From: JAHBTB01 sp964451255
GTDB taxonomy: Bacteria > Armatimonadota > Fimbriimonadia > Fimbriimonadales > Fimbriimonadaceae
NCBI GenBank assembly: GCA_964451255.1
Contig: CAYVHL010000002.1
Span: forward strand, 1 to 64,000
Length of the DNA: 64,000 nt
Direction of reading: 5' to 3'
The position numbers were made by a program, and so were the translations under genes. Position 1 is the stretch's first letter. The number at the start of each line of letters is the position of its first letter. The notes beneath the pieces were generated by a model. That model was not told the origin of the DNA, made no database searches, and saw nothing but the letters and a program-made list of their open reading frames with translations. Positions 57,862 to 64,000 of this stretch are shown here, one piece after another.

Positions 57862-58349
57862 TCGGTGGTCACGTCCACGGAGCATCTGGCGGAGAGTTCT
57901 TCGATCAGGGTGGCGAACGGGACCTCCATGCCGTTGCGCACCCAGCCGACCGGCACCCGCACGTGCCCGGCTGACAGGTGGGCGACCGGCTTCACCGTAA
58001 CGTTGGCGTTGTCCGCGACGATGAGGAACTTGTCGTTTTGTTTGGCGATGATCTTGTGTACCTGTTTGTAGTCGATCTTGACCCGGCGCACCAGGTCGAC
58101 CGCCTCGAAACCCGAGTCGTGGAGGACGTACTCGGTCTGTCCAGCCTGAGCCTGGACAAGGTCGCTGGCAGCACCCCTTGTCAGGTCATAGGCGGCGCTC
58201 GCCACAAGTTTCAATCCCTGCACGACCCCTTGCTCGGTCGCCTTCTTTGGCACCAGTCCGCCCTTGTGGAAGCCGCTTCGACGGTTTCGCCTGCTTTCCA
58301 TTCCAAACCAGTGCAGGATGTCGACGGGCCGGTAGGTTGTCGTGGACAT
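57858..58349 (-). CDS. Uncharacterised protein at the head of the nadC-birA unit
   Basis: 163 residues, not recognised. A basic N-terminus (MESRRNRRSGFHKGG) precedes a strand-rich region (YVLHDSGFEAVDLVRRVKI, KFLIVADNANVTVKPVAHL) that looks like a small beta domain, possibly PH-like. No membrane segment. The stop overlaps the nadC start by 4 nt, and CATAAT lies 11 nt before ATG 58349, so it probably starts the operon. A role in NAD or biotin metabolism is only suggested by position. Confidence 0.75.
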   Translation of the reverse strand: MSTTTYRPVDILHWFGMESRRNRRSGFHKGGLVPKKATEQGVVQGLKLVASAAYDLTRGAASDLVQAQAGQTEYVLHDSGFEAVDLVRRVKIDYKQVHKIIAKQNDKFLIVADNANVTVKPVAHLSAGHVRVPVGWVRNGMEVPFATLIEELSARCSVDVTTE

Positions 58350-58392
58350 GGGCTCTCTCGATTATGGGATACGGTCGGGAAGGCTAGAGGGT

Positions 58393-59424
58393 TCAAGCCC
58401 CCGCTGCCCCTTCGAGCCTGGACCGAAGGAAGGTGGCCCGGTGCCGGTCTGCGGTGTCGGTGTCGGTGGTCCCGTGGACTTCCATCGTGGTGACCCACGT
58501 GTCGACCGTGCGGGGCGAGAACTCGAACCCGGGGAGTCCCGCCGACGCCGCCCACCGGACCCAGCCCAACACGCGCAGGGCGTCTGCGAGCCCGATCGAC
58601 GGAGCGGTGACCACGGCCTTCACCGCGCTCTTGGTCGTGTCCCCCAGAGAGAGCCGGCTGACATCCCGGCGCGCCATCCGTTCTTCGTTCAGGAGATACT
58701 CGCACGCGCCGACGAACTCGGGGTTGGTCCCGCGTGTCGTGCTCACCTGAAAGAATGCGCCGACCGCACGGCTGGACTCACCATAGAGCCCGCGGACCAC
58801 GATCCCCCACACCGTCAGCGCCCGCACGACCGGTGCTAGGCGTCGGGCGTGGGCCAACCCGATGAGGTGGAAGAGAGCCGACCGCCTCGTCCCTCCGCCA
58901 AGGTTTGAGGGGCTAGAAGTGAGGTAACCGAAGGATAAGGTATCCATAAAGTCTAAGGTTCCATGCAAATGATCTAGAACTACGGAGGCGGTCTGCTCCG
59001 CATGCGGCCCCGACCACCCTGCCGTAAGGGCTTGGATCCTCAGATGGTCTTCTTCGTTGACCATCACCGAGACGGTCCGTCTTTCGTCCATCAGCAGGGT
59101 GCGTCCGACAGCTTTGTGCGGGAAGTCGGGTGAGAGAAGGCGGCTGCCCAGCAGATAGTCCCGTTCGGCCTCGCTTAGCCGGCCCATCGCCTCCAATCTG
59201 ACCGGACACCCGACCGCTCCCTCCCGCACTGACTTCTCGACCAGACGGAGCTGCTCGTGTGTGCAGGAATGAGGGAAAGGGAACCCACGCAAGTTCCTGG
59301 CGTGACGGACGCGGGTGCTGAGCACGACGTCGCCGTGTGGCGCGTCCGCGTGCAACCATGCTGGCGGAGGCATGCTCCGCAACACCATCTTCTTCCAGGC
59401 CTCGCTTTCGGGCTCGGTCGCCAT
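58393..59424 (-). CDS. McsB-like phosphagen-kinase-family protein with catalytic Cys replaced
   Basis: 343 residues matching protein-arginine kinase McsB across the guanido-kinase fold: VVLSTRVRHARNLRGFPFPH, VMVNEEDHLRIQAL, LTSSPSNLGGGTRRS and RGLYGESSRAVGAFFQVS. In active enzymes the third motif reads TsCPtNlGTG; here the reactive Cys is Ser171 and GTG is GGG, and the SNQvTLG motif is STTRGTN. Activity is therefore doubtful. No mcsA or clpC is nearby, unlike the Firmicute ctsR operon. It lies 43 bp upstream of the 163-residue gene on the same strand. Confidence 0.85.
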   Translation of the reverse strand: MATEPESEAWKKMVLRSMPPPAWLHADAPHGDVVLSTRVRHARNLRGFPFPHSCTHEQLRLVEKSVREGAVGCPVRLEAMGRLSEAERDYLLGSRLLSPDFPHKAVGRTLLMDERRTVSVMVNEEDHLRIQALTAGWSGPHAEQTASVVLDHLHGTLDFMDTLSFGYLTSSPSNLGGGTRRSALFHLIGLAHARRLAPVVRALTVWGIVVRGLYGESSRAVGAFFQVSTTRGTNPEFVGACEYLLNEERMARRDVSRLSLGDTTKSAVKAVVTAPSIGLADALRVLGWVRWAASAGLPGFEFSPRTVDTWVTTMEVHGTTDTDTADRHRATFLRSRLEGAAGA

Positions 59425-59456
59425 CGTCCTCCCTGCTCAGGGGCCAGGCCAGAGGC

Positions 59457-60728
59457 TCACTCGACTTTGTAGTCGCCGGGCTTGGCCACCGGGTCGACGG
59501 CCATCGGGCCGAACCCCAAGTCTGCTGGCATGGTGCTCTTAGTCGCCAACGCCTGCTCCCAGGTGACCTCCTGTCCGCTGTAGGCCGCCAGTCGCCCCAG
59601 GATCGCGGTCAAGACCGACTCGGAGACTTGCCTGCCTTCGTTCAGCGGCTTGCCTGCGACGATTGAGTCGTAGAGATCCTTGTGCTCTAGGACGTATGGG
59701 TTCGGCCGTTTCATGCTCGACGTCCACTTGTACGGTCGTTCGCCCATGATCTGGATGGGGACGGTGTTAAAGGCTTCCGAGGTTGCGAAGCCCTTCGAAC
59801 CGATGATGCGTTCGCTCACGTTGCCCGCTGTGTTGTCCTGCTGGCGGCAGTAGCTGTGCATCTTGGTGCCGTCGGCGAAGGTGTACTCCACGGCAAAGTG
59901 GTCGTAGATGTGGCCGTACTCCGGGGCAGTTCGGGTTTGCCTGCCGCCCAGTGCGATCGCCTTGACCGGGTGGGCTCCCTTCGCCCAAAGGCAGACGTCC
60001 AGGTTGTGCACATGCTGCTCGACGATATGGTCGCCGCTGAGCCACGTGTAGTAGAGCCAGTTGCGGATCTGGTACTCGACGTCCGACCAGCCCGGCTGCC
60101 GGTCGTGCAGCCAGAGCCCACCTTGGTTCCAATAGCAGGTCATCTCCAGCACGTCGCCGATGTCCCCGCCGTGCACGCGCTTGACGATCTCGTTGTAAGC
60201 AAGGTCGTGTCGCCGCTGGGTGCCCGCGACGATGCCGAGTCCCTTGGCTCTAGCCTTCTCAGACGCCTCCAACACCTTGCGGATACCTGCCCCATCGACG
60301 GCGACCGGCTTCTCCATGAAGATGTGTTTGCCAGCGTCCACCGCCGCCTCGACCATTTCCGGACGGAATCCAGGGGGAGTTGCGAGGATGACCAGGTCGA
60401 CGTCCGTCTTCAACAGCTTCTTGTAAGCGTCGAAGCCAGTAAACATGTGGTCTTGGTCGACTTTCACCCTGTCCTTCATCTGGTCGACCAAGTTCTTGTG
60501 GGAACTGGCCAGCCGATCTGGGAATAGGTCGGCCATCGCATGGATGACGGCGTTGGGGTTTCCTTCCAAGTGGTTCACGGCCGCACCGCTGCCGCGCCCC
60601 CCACAACCGATCACACCGACCCTTGTCACCGCGGGTGCCTCGGCGAACACCATCTGGGGAACCGAGAGGGCGGCACCGGCGGCCGCAGCAGTCTTCAACA
60701 CTTGTCTTCTAGTCAAATCACGTGGCAT
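59457..60728 (-). CDS. Tat-exported Gfo/Idh/MocA oxidoreductase
   Basis: 423 residues. A twin-arginine signal (LTRRQVLKTAAAAGAALS) precedes the NAD-binding Rossmann motif VGVIGCGGRGSGAAVNHL and the family's catalytic-site stretch HIFMEKPVAVDGAGIRKV; the C-terminal domain includes VEQHVHNLDVCLWAKG. Such Tat-exported members are common in Planctomycetota and Armatimonadota and act on sugars, with cofactor probably bound before export. The substrate is unknown. The FGE-like gene lies immediately upstream on the same strand (27-nt gap). Confidence 0.93.
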   Translation of the reverse strand: MPRDLTRRQVLKTAAAAGAALSVPQMVFAEAPAVTRVGVIGCGGRGSGAAVNHLEGNPNAVIHAMADLFPDRLASSHKNLVDQMKDRVKVDQDHMFTGFDAYKKLLKTDVDLVILATPPGFRPEMVEAAVDAGKHIFMEKPVAVDGAGIRKVLEASEKARAKGLGIVAGTQRRHDLAYNEIVKRVHGGDIGDVLEMTCYWNQGGLWLHDRQPGWSDVEYQIRNWLYYTWLSGDHIVEQHVHNLDVCLWAKGAHPVKAIALGGRQTRTAPEYGHIYDHFAVEYTFADGTKMHSYCRQQDNTAGNVSERIIGSKGFATSEAFNTVPIQIMGERPYKWTSSMKRPNPYVLEHKDLYDSIVAGKPLNEGRQVSESVLTAILGRLAAYSGQEVTWEQALATKSTMPADLGFGPMAVDPVAKPGDYKVE

Positions 60729-60755
60729 TCTCTCAAACCTCCTAAGTACTCGTAT

Positions 60756-61553
60756 TCAACCCTTTGAAGGGGCCTCGTCGCAAACGACTCGGAAACCGGC
60801 GAACGGTCCGTTGCTCAACCACCAGACGCTCTTGGGTATCTGAGGGTCGTCCTGTTGCCAGTCGATCACATACTCCATTCGCCCGGTGAAGTTGACCTGG
60901 TCGGCGTCGCTGAGGAAGCAACCGCCCATTTGGTACATGGTCTGGCCCTCTTCCGGTTGAACCCACTCCGACGCGTTGCCAAGGGCGTCATAGATGCCCC
61001 AGGCGTTCGGCTTCTTTTTCGCACAGGGATGAGTCTTTTCGTTAGCGTTATCGGCATACCAGGCGACTTCACTGAGCGATGGTGTCTTGTCCGAACCTGC
61101 CTGGGCGAGATAGATCCATTCGGCCCGGGTCGGCAGCCGATAGGGTTTGCCTGTCTGCTTCGTCAACCACGCGCAATAGGTTTGGGCGGCGTGCAGGGTG
61201 ATGCTGATGGCGGGCCAACCCTTGTGCCCGAACCCGCGGTCCGGTGGCAAATACGGCTTGCTGGGGCGGGACTTGGCGTCGGCGTCGTGCGTCCGTTCTT
61301 CGGGTGTGAGATCCCATCGGTACTCCCACGGGTCGAAGGCCTCCCACGCAAGCTCAGTCTTGCCGACCCAGATCGGTTTGACCGTGACGGGCTTGCCGTC
61401 CACGGTGACCGTCCCGCCCGGGGTGTGCACCATCTCGAACGAGACGTCCGCGTCGGTCTTCTTGAGGGGTATTTTCTGTTGGGCCACCTCTAGGCGCGGC
61501 GCCAGCGCGGGAGTCGGGGTCGGGGCGAGAAGTAGGTTCAGCAACATGATCAT
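60756..61553 (-). CDS. Formylglycine-generating-enzyme (SUMF1)-like exported protein
   Basis: About 265 residues from ATG 61553 with a hydrophobic start (MIMLLNLLLAPTPTPALA). The FGE-sulfatase fold is recognised by FEMVHTPGGTVTV, YCAWLTKQTGKPYRLPTRAE, WGIYDALGNASEWVQPEEG and the closing FAGFRVVCDE. Such proteins in these phyla are usually not sulfatase activators; the catalytic cysteines of aerobic FGE are not clearly in place. It is in one unit with the Gfo/Idh/MocA gene and divergent from apbE, sharing a palindrome with overlapping ATG codons. Confidence 0.9.
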   Translation of the reverse strand: MIMLLNLLLAPTPTPALAPRLEVAQQKIPLKKTDADVSFEMVHTPGGTVTVDGKPVTVKPIWVGKTELAWEAFDPWEYRWDLTPEERTHDADAKSRPSKPYLPPDRGFGHKGWPAISITLHAAQTYCAWLTKQTGKPYRLPTRAEWIYLAQAGSDKTPSLSEVAWYADNANEKTHPCAKKKPNAWGIYDALGNASEWVQPEEGQTMYQMGGCFLSDADQVNFTGRMEYVIDWQQDDPQIPKSVWWLSNGPFAGFRVVCDEAPSKG

Positions 61554-61556
61554 GTT
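61543..61556. repeat. 14-bp palindrome at the divergent FGE-like/apbE start
   Basis: AACATGATCATGTT is a perfect palindrome. On the minus strand it contains the FGE-like start codons (61553 and 61547); on the plus strand it offers in-frame ATGs for apbE (61546 and 61552). It may also be a protein-binding site. Confidence 0.7.
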
Positions 61557-61596
61557 ATCGACGGCCCTATTGTGGCCGTATTTCGACGTCGGCACC

Positions 61597-62505
61597 ATGG
61601 CGATGGAGCACCACTACGCCGAGGTGCACATGGGAATGCAGGTCGAGGTCGTCGTCTACACCCTTTCGAAGGTGGCGGCCGACCAGGCGGCGAAGGCGGC
61701 GTTCAAACGTTTCGGCGAGATCGACGATGTCTTCTCTGACTATCTTGTTGACAGTGAAGCTTCTCACTTGATGGCTCAAGCGGGCCGAGGGCCGCAGCCC
61801 GCCTCACGCGATATGGTGAAAGTCCTGCGCATGGCGAAGAGGGTCAGCGCGGCGAGTGGCGGCGCCTTCGATGTGACAGTGGGCCCCTTGACCCAGTTGT
61901 GGCGGCAGACCCGCCGCGCGGGCCGGTTGCCCGCGCCGGAGGTGCTGTTGAAGGCGAGGGCCCTCGTCGACTGGAAGGCCGTCCACGTCTCACCGGATGG
62001 GAAGACGGTCACCCTCGACAAACCGGGAATGAGGCTCGATTTTGGTGGGATCGCCAAGGGTTACGCCTGTAGCGAGGCGATGCGGGCGATGCGGCAATTG
62101 GGGATCTACCAAGCCTTGGTGGTGGCGGGCGGCGACATGGCCCTGGGCGACCCTCCCCCCGGCCGTAAGGGCTGGCGGGTGGAGATCGTAGGTCGGCCGG
62201 GCACGATCGAGCTCGCCGACTGCGCGGTCTCGACGTCGGGCTCGACCGAGCAGTATGTGGTCGTCGACGGCGTGCGGTACTCCCATATCATCGACCCGCG
62301 GACGGGCCTCGGGCTCCATCACTTGACCCAGGCTACGGTCATCGCTCCCGACGGGCTGACCACCGACCCGCTCTCCAAGGTGGCCTGCATCCTAGGCAAG
62401 GACGTCGGTGCCAAAGTCGCCCGGCGGTTTGGCGCCCGGGTGTCCGCGATCCAACGCAAGGCGGTGGAGGCTCCGGAAATCCTGCCGCCAGGGCCGCGAG
62501 GCTAG
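61597..62505 (+). CDS. apbE: FAD:protein FMN transferase ApbE
   Basis: Attaches FMN covalently to Thr of target flavoproteins using FAD. About 302 residues. Motifs: SASGGAFDVTVGPLTQLW, RLDFGGIAKGYACSEAM, VVAGGDMALGDPPPGRKGW, AVSTSGSTEQYVVVDGVRYS and HIIDPRTGLG. ATG 61597 (MAMEHHYAEVHMG) is chosen; ATG 61546 would add 17 residues that do not form a normal lipoprotein signal. No Na-NQR or other flavinylated target is nearby. It is divergent from the FGE-like gene. Confidence 0.93.
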   Translation: MAMEHHYAEVHMGMQVEVVVYTLSKVAADQAAKAAFKRFGEIDDVFSDYLVDSEASHLMAQAGRGPQPASRDMVKVLRMAKRVSAASGGAFDVTVGPLTQLWRQTRRAGRLPAPEVLLKARALVDWKAVHVSPDGKTVTLDKPGMRLDFGGIAKGYACSEAMRAMRQLGIYQALVVAGGDMALGDPPPGRKGWRVEIVGRPGTIELADCAVSTSGSTEQYVVVDGVRYSHIIDPRTGLGLHHLTQATVIAPDGLTTDPLSKVACILGKDVGAKVARRFGARVSAIQRKAVEAPEILPPGPRG

Positions 62506-62586
62506 TCGTCGGCCCCGGTGTCAAGTCGAGTCATCACGCCCAGTCCGTCGGCACAGACTGCCCGTAACCTCGACAGGGCCTGCGGT

Positions 62587-62592
62587 CATAAT
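62587..62592 (+). promoter_or_regulatory. -10 box of the first cyclophilin gene
   Basis: CATAAT ends 9 nt before ATG 62602. No Shine-Dalgarno and no -35 at 17 bp. TCGACA at 62570 is too close to act as -35. The site fits the leaderless pattern seen elsewhere in the window. Confidence 0.55.
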
Positions 62593-62601
62593 GGAAACAC
62601 C

Positions 62602-63327
62602 ATGAAGGCCCCGATCCTCGCCGTCGCCGGATGTCTCGCCGGCGCGATGCTCTTCGGTTGCGCAGAGAACCCAGAACCGGCCGCGAGTTCAACTGACAGC
62701 CAACCCAAGTCGGAGACGACTAAGCCGGTCGACACCCCCAAGGCGACCGAGCCGTCGGCCGAACCGGCCGCGTCGAAGCTGCCCACGACGCCGAAGGACG
62801 GCGACGACGTCGCGGTGCTGGACACCGCCAAGGGCAAGATCGTCATCATGTTCTATCCGGAGAAGGCGCCCAAGACGGTTCAGAACTTCGAGGACTTGGC
62901 TAACGCGAAATTCTACGATGGGACACGGTTCCACCGGTGCATCACCGACTTTATGGTCCAGGGCGGCGACCCTCTGAGCAAGGACATGTCCAAGTCCGGC
63001 GTCTGGGGTACGGGCGGCCACATGGTCAACGGCAAGGAGGCCAACGTCCCCGACGAGTTCACGGACATCAACCACGTCCGGGGGATCGTGAGCATGGCCA
63101 ACACCGGCTCGCCCAATTCGGGTAGCAGCCAGTTCTTCATCGTCCAGAAGGACTATCCGAGCCTCAACGGCTCCTATTCGGCGTTCGGCTATGTCGTGCA
63201 GGGCATGGACGTCGTCGATGACATCGTCAAGACCGGTCCGGCCGACCACGCGCTCAACGGCGTTGTCAAGCCCGCTGACGCGGTGGTACTGAAGACGGTG
63301 AGGATTGAAAAATGGCCCCTCAAGTGA
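62602..63327 (+). CDS. Peptidyl-prolyl cis-trans isomerase (cyclophilin), lipoprotein
   Basis: Cyclophilin-type PPIase of 241 residues anchored as a lipoprotein: signal MKAPILAVAGCLAGA with lipobox MLFGC, then a Ser/Thr/Pro/Glu-rich linker to about residue 68. The catalytic domain contains GTRFHRCITDFMVQGGDPLS (with the active Arg and the FxxQGGD motif), GIVSMANTGSPNSGSSQFFI and YSAFGYVVQGMDVVD. It is followed by a second cyclophilin gene overlapping by 16 nt, so the two are translated together outside the cytoplasm. Confidence 0.94.
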   Translation: MKAPILAVAGCLAGAMLFGCAENPEPAASSTDSQPKSETTKPVDTPKATEPSAEPAASKLPTTPKDGDDVAVLDTAKGKIVIMFYPEKAPKTVQNFEDLANAKFYDGTRFHRCITDFMVQGGDPLSKDMSKSGVWGTGGHMVNGKEANVPDEFTDINHVRGIVSMANTGSPNSGSSQFFIVQKDYPSLNGSYSAFGYVVQGMDVVDDIVKTGPADHALNGVVKPADAVVLKTVRIEKWPLK

Positions 63328-63938
63328 TCGCCGTCCTCCTGGCGGCGTTGCTCGCCGGGGTCTTCGCCGGAGGATCGTCCCCGGACGAGCCCAAGGACAC
63401 TGACGAGGTCGCCGTGCTGGAGACGGGGAAGGGCACCGTGGTGCTCGCCTTCTTCCCTGACAAGGCGCCTGGTCACGTGGCTAACTTCAAAGAACTCGTT
63501 AAAGAAGGCTTTTACAACGGCACGCGGTTCCACCGTTGCATGCCCGGCTTCATGGTCCAGGGCGGCGACCCGAACACCAAGGACCTCCAGAAGGAGGACA
63601 TGTGGGGCACGGGCGGAAAGGTCAATGCGGACGGCAGCCGCCACAACCTGAAGGCGGAGTTCAACGACACGCCCCACGACCGAGGCGTCCTCAGCATGGC
63701 GCGGAGCAGCCAGCCCGATTCGGCCAGCAGCCAGTTCTTCATCGTCGTCAAGGACAGCCACTTCCTCGACCATCAGTACACGGCCTTCGGCCATGTCGTG
63801 AAGGGCATGGACGTCGTCGACGAGATCGTCAAGACCGGTCCGACCGACAGGTCGCTGAACGGTAAGGTCGAGGCGGAGAACGCGGTCGTCATCAAGTCGG
63901 CCAAGATCACGACCTGGGGCGAAGCCAAGAAGGGCTGA
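63312..63938 (+). CDS. Peptidyl-prolyl cis-trans isomerase (cyclophilin), exported
   Basis: 208-residue paralogue of the preceding gene: signal peptide MAPQVIAVLLAALLAGVFAG and a cyclophilin domain with NGTRFHRCMPGFMVQGGDPN, GVLSMARSSQPDSASSQFFI and YTAFGHVVKGMDVVDEIV. It lacks the long linker and lipobox of the first copy. The shared sequence points to a tandem duplication. Overlaps the upstream gene by 16 nt. Confidence 0.95.
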   Translation: MAPQVIAVLLAALLAGVFAGGSSPDEPKDTDEVAVLETGKGTVVLAFFPDKAPGHVANFKELVKEGFYNGTRFHRCMPGFMVQGGDPNTKDLQKEDMWGTGGKVNADGSRHNLKAEFNDTPHDRGVLSMARSSQPDSASSQFFIVVKDSHFLDHQYTAFGHVVKGMDVVDEIVKTGPTDRSLNGKVEAENAVVIKSAKITTWGEAKKG

Positions 63939-63962
63939 GCCTCGTTTTGGGGCCGGGGGAAG

Positions 63963-64000
63963 ATGGCGAGAGTCTGTCCACGCTGTGCAAAGGAGAACGC
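63963..64000 (+). CDS. Start of a zinc-ribbon protein (3' truncated by window edge)
   Basis: ATG 63963 opens a frame reading MARVCPRCAKEN to the window end. The early CxxC is typical of an N-terminal zinc ribbon, and GGGGGAAG just upstream is a ribosome-binding site. Only 12 residues are visible, so the identity is open. Confidence 0.5.
   Translation, partial: MARVCPRCAKEN

Noticed and set aside
1..64000. CRISPR arrays, insertion sequences, rRNA genes, replication origin
   Set aside because: No regularly spaced repeats, transposase-like ORFs, rRNA sequence or DnaA-box cluster were noticed.

Overview
The window (64 kb, roughly 60% G+C by eye) is a chromosomal segment of a free-living bacterium, dense with housekeeping genes. 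There is no rRNA, CRISPR array, insertion sequence or prophage. Gene content (error-prone polymerase cassette, IspDF fusion, VKOR-DsbA fusion, membrane PIN-TRAM protein, McsB-like kinase, Tat-exported Gfo/Idh/MocA oxidoreductase beside a formylglycine-generating-enzyme-like protein) would suit the Armatimonadota (Fimbriimonas-like) or a neighbouring deep lineage. That placement is inference; no marker here proves it.

Layout. 1-1.7 kb: end of an export-type ABC ATPase, a DUF454 membrane protein and a convergent alkyladenine glycosylase (mpg). 1.7-6.4 kb: an imuB-dnaE2 mutagenesis cassette without imuA, divergent from mpg. 6.5-10.4 kb: an NtrB/NtrC-like pair whose regulator lacks a DNA-binding domain, a 55-codon small gene and an ECF sigma factor. 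10.4-16.5 kb (minus): an F-type ATP synthase operon in the order atpZ-atpI-atpB-atpE-atpF-atpH-atpA-cdd-atpG, with cytidine deaminase inside it and atpD/atpC absent. 16.5-21.6 kb: recG, a rhodanese and topA. 21.7-26.1 kb: a coupled run of transglutaminase, PIN-TRAM, ispDF and hpf. 26.1-30 kb: M20 peptidase, galK, a small LuxR-type regulator and comF. 30-32.3 kb (minus): miaB, a small membrane protein and ppa. 32.4-40.3 kb: VKOR-DsbA, mnmA, small envelope proteins, an AI-2E transporter family protein, ligA and an 8-oxoguanine glycosylase. 40.3-45.5 kb: a 3D/SH3 cell-wall protein with a structured leader, rsmA, queG and two sugar-ABC permeases. 45.5-50.2 kb (minus): trxA, murJ, thiolase and glgA. 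50.4-54.1 kb: a glycine-rich secreted protein, dnaG and rpoD. 54.1-64 kb: inositol-phosphatase-family protein, tRNA-Gly, a beta-helix protein, a nadC-birA operon, an McsB-like protein, Gfo/Idh/MocA and FGE-like proteins, ApbE, two tandem cyclophilins and the start of a zinc-ribbon gene.

Themes. DNA repair and replication genes are numerous: mpg, imuB, dnaE2, recG, topA, ligA, an OGG-type glycosylase, dnaG and rpoD. Genes are packed tightly, with ATGA/GTGA overlaps and several convergent overlaps. At least eight genes lack a Shine-Dalgarno sequence and instead carry a -10-like hexamer (pattern YANAAT) 6-11 nt before the start codon, which suggests widespread leaderless transcription. Other genes in the same window have strong Shine-Dalgarno sequences, so the two initiation modes appear to coexist.
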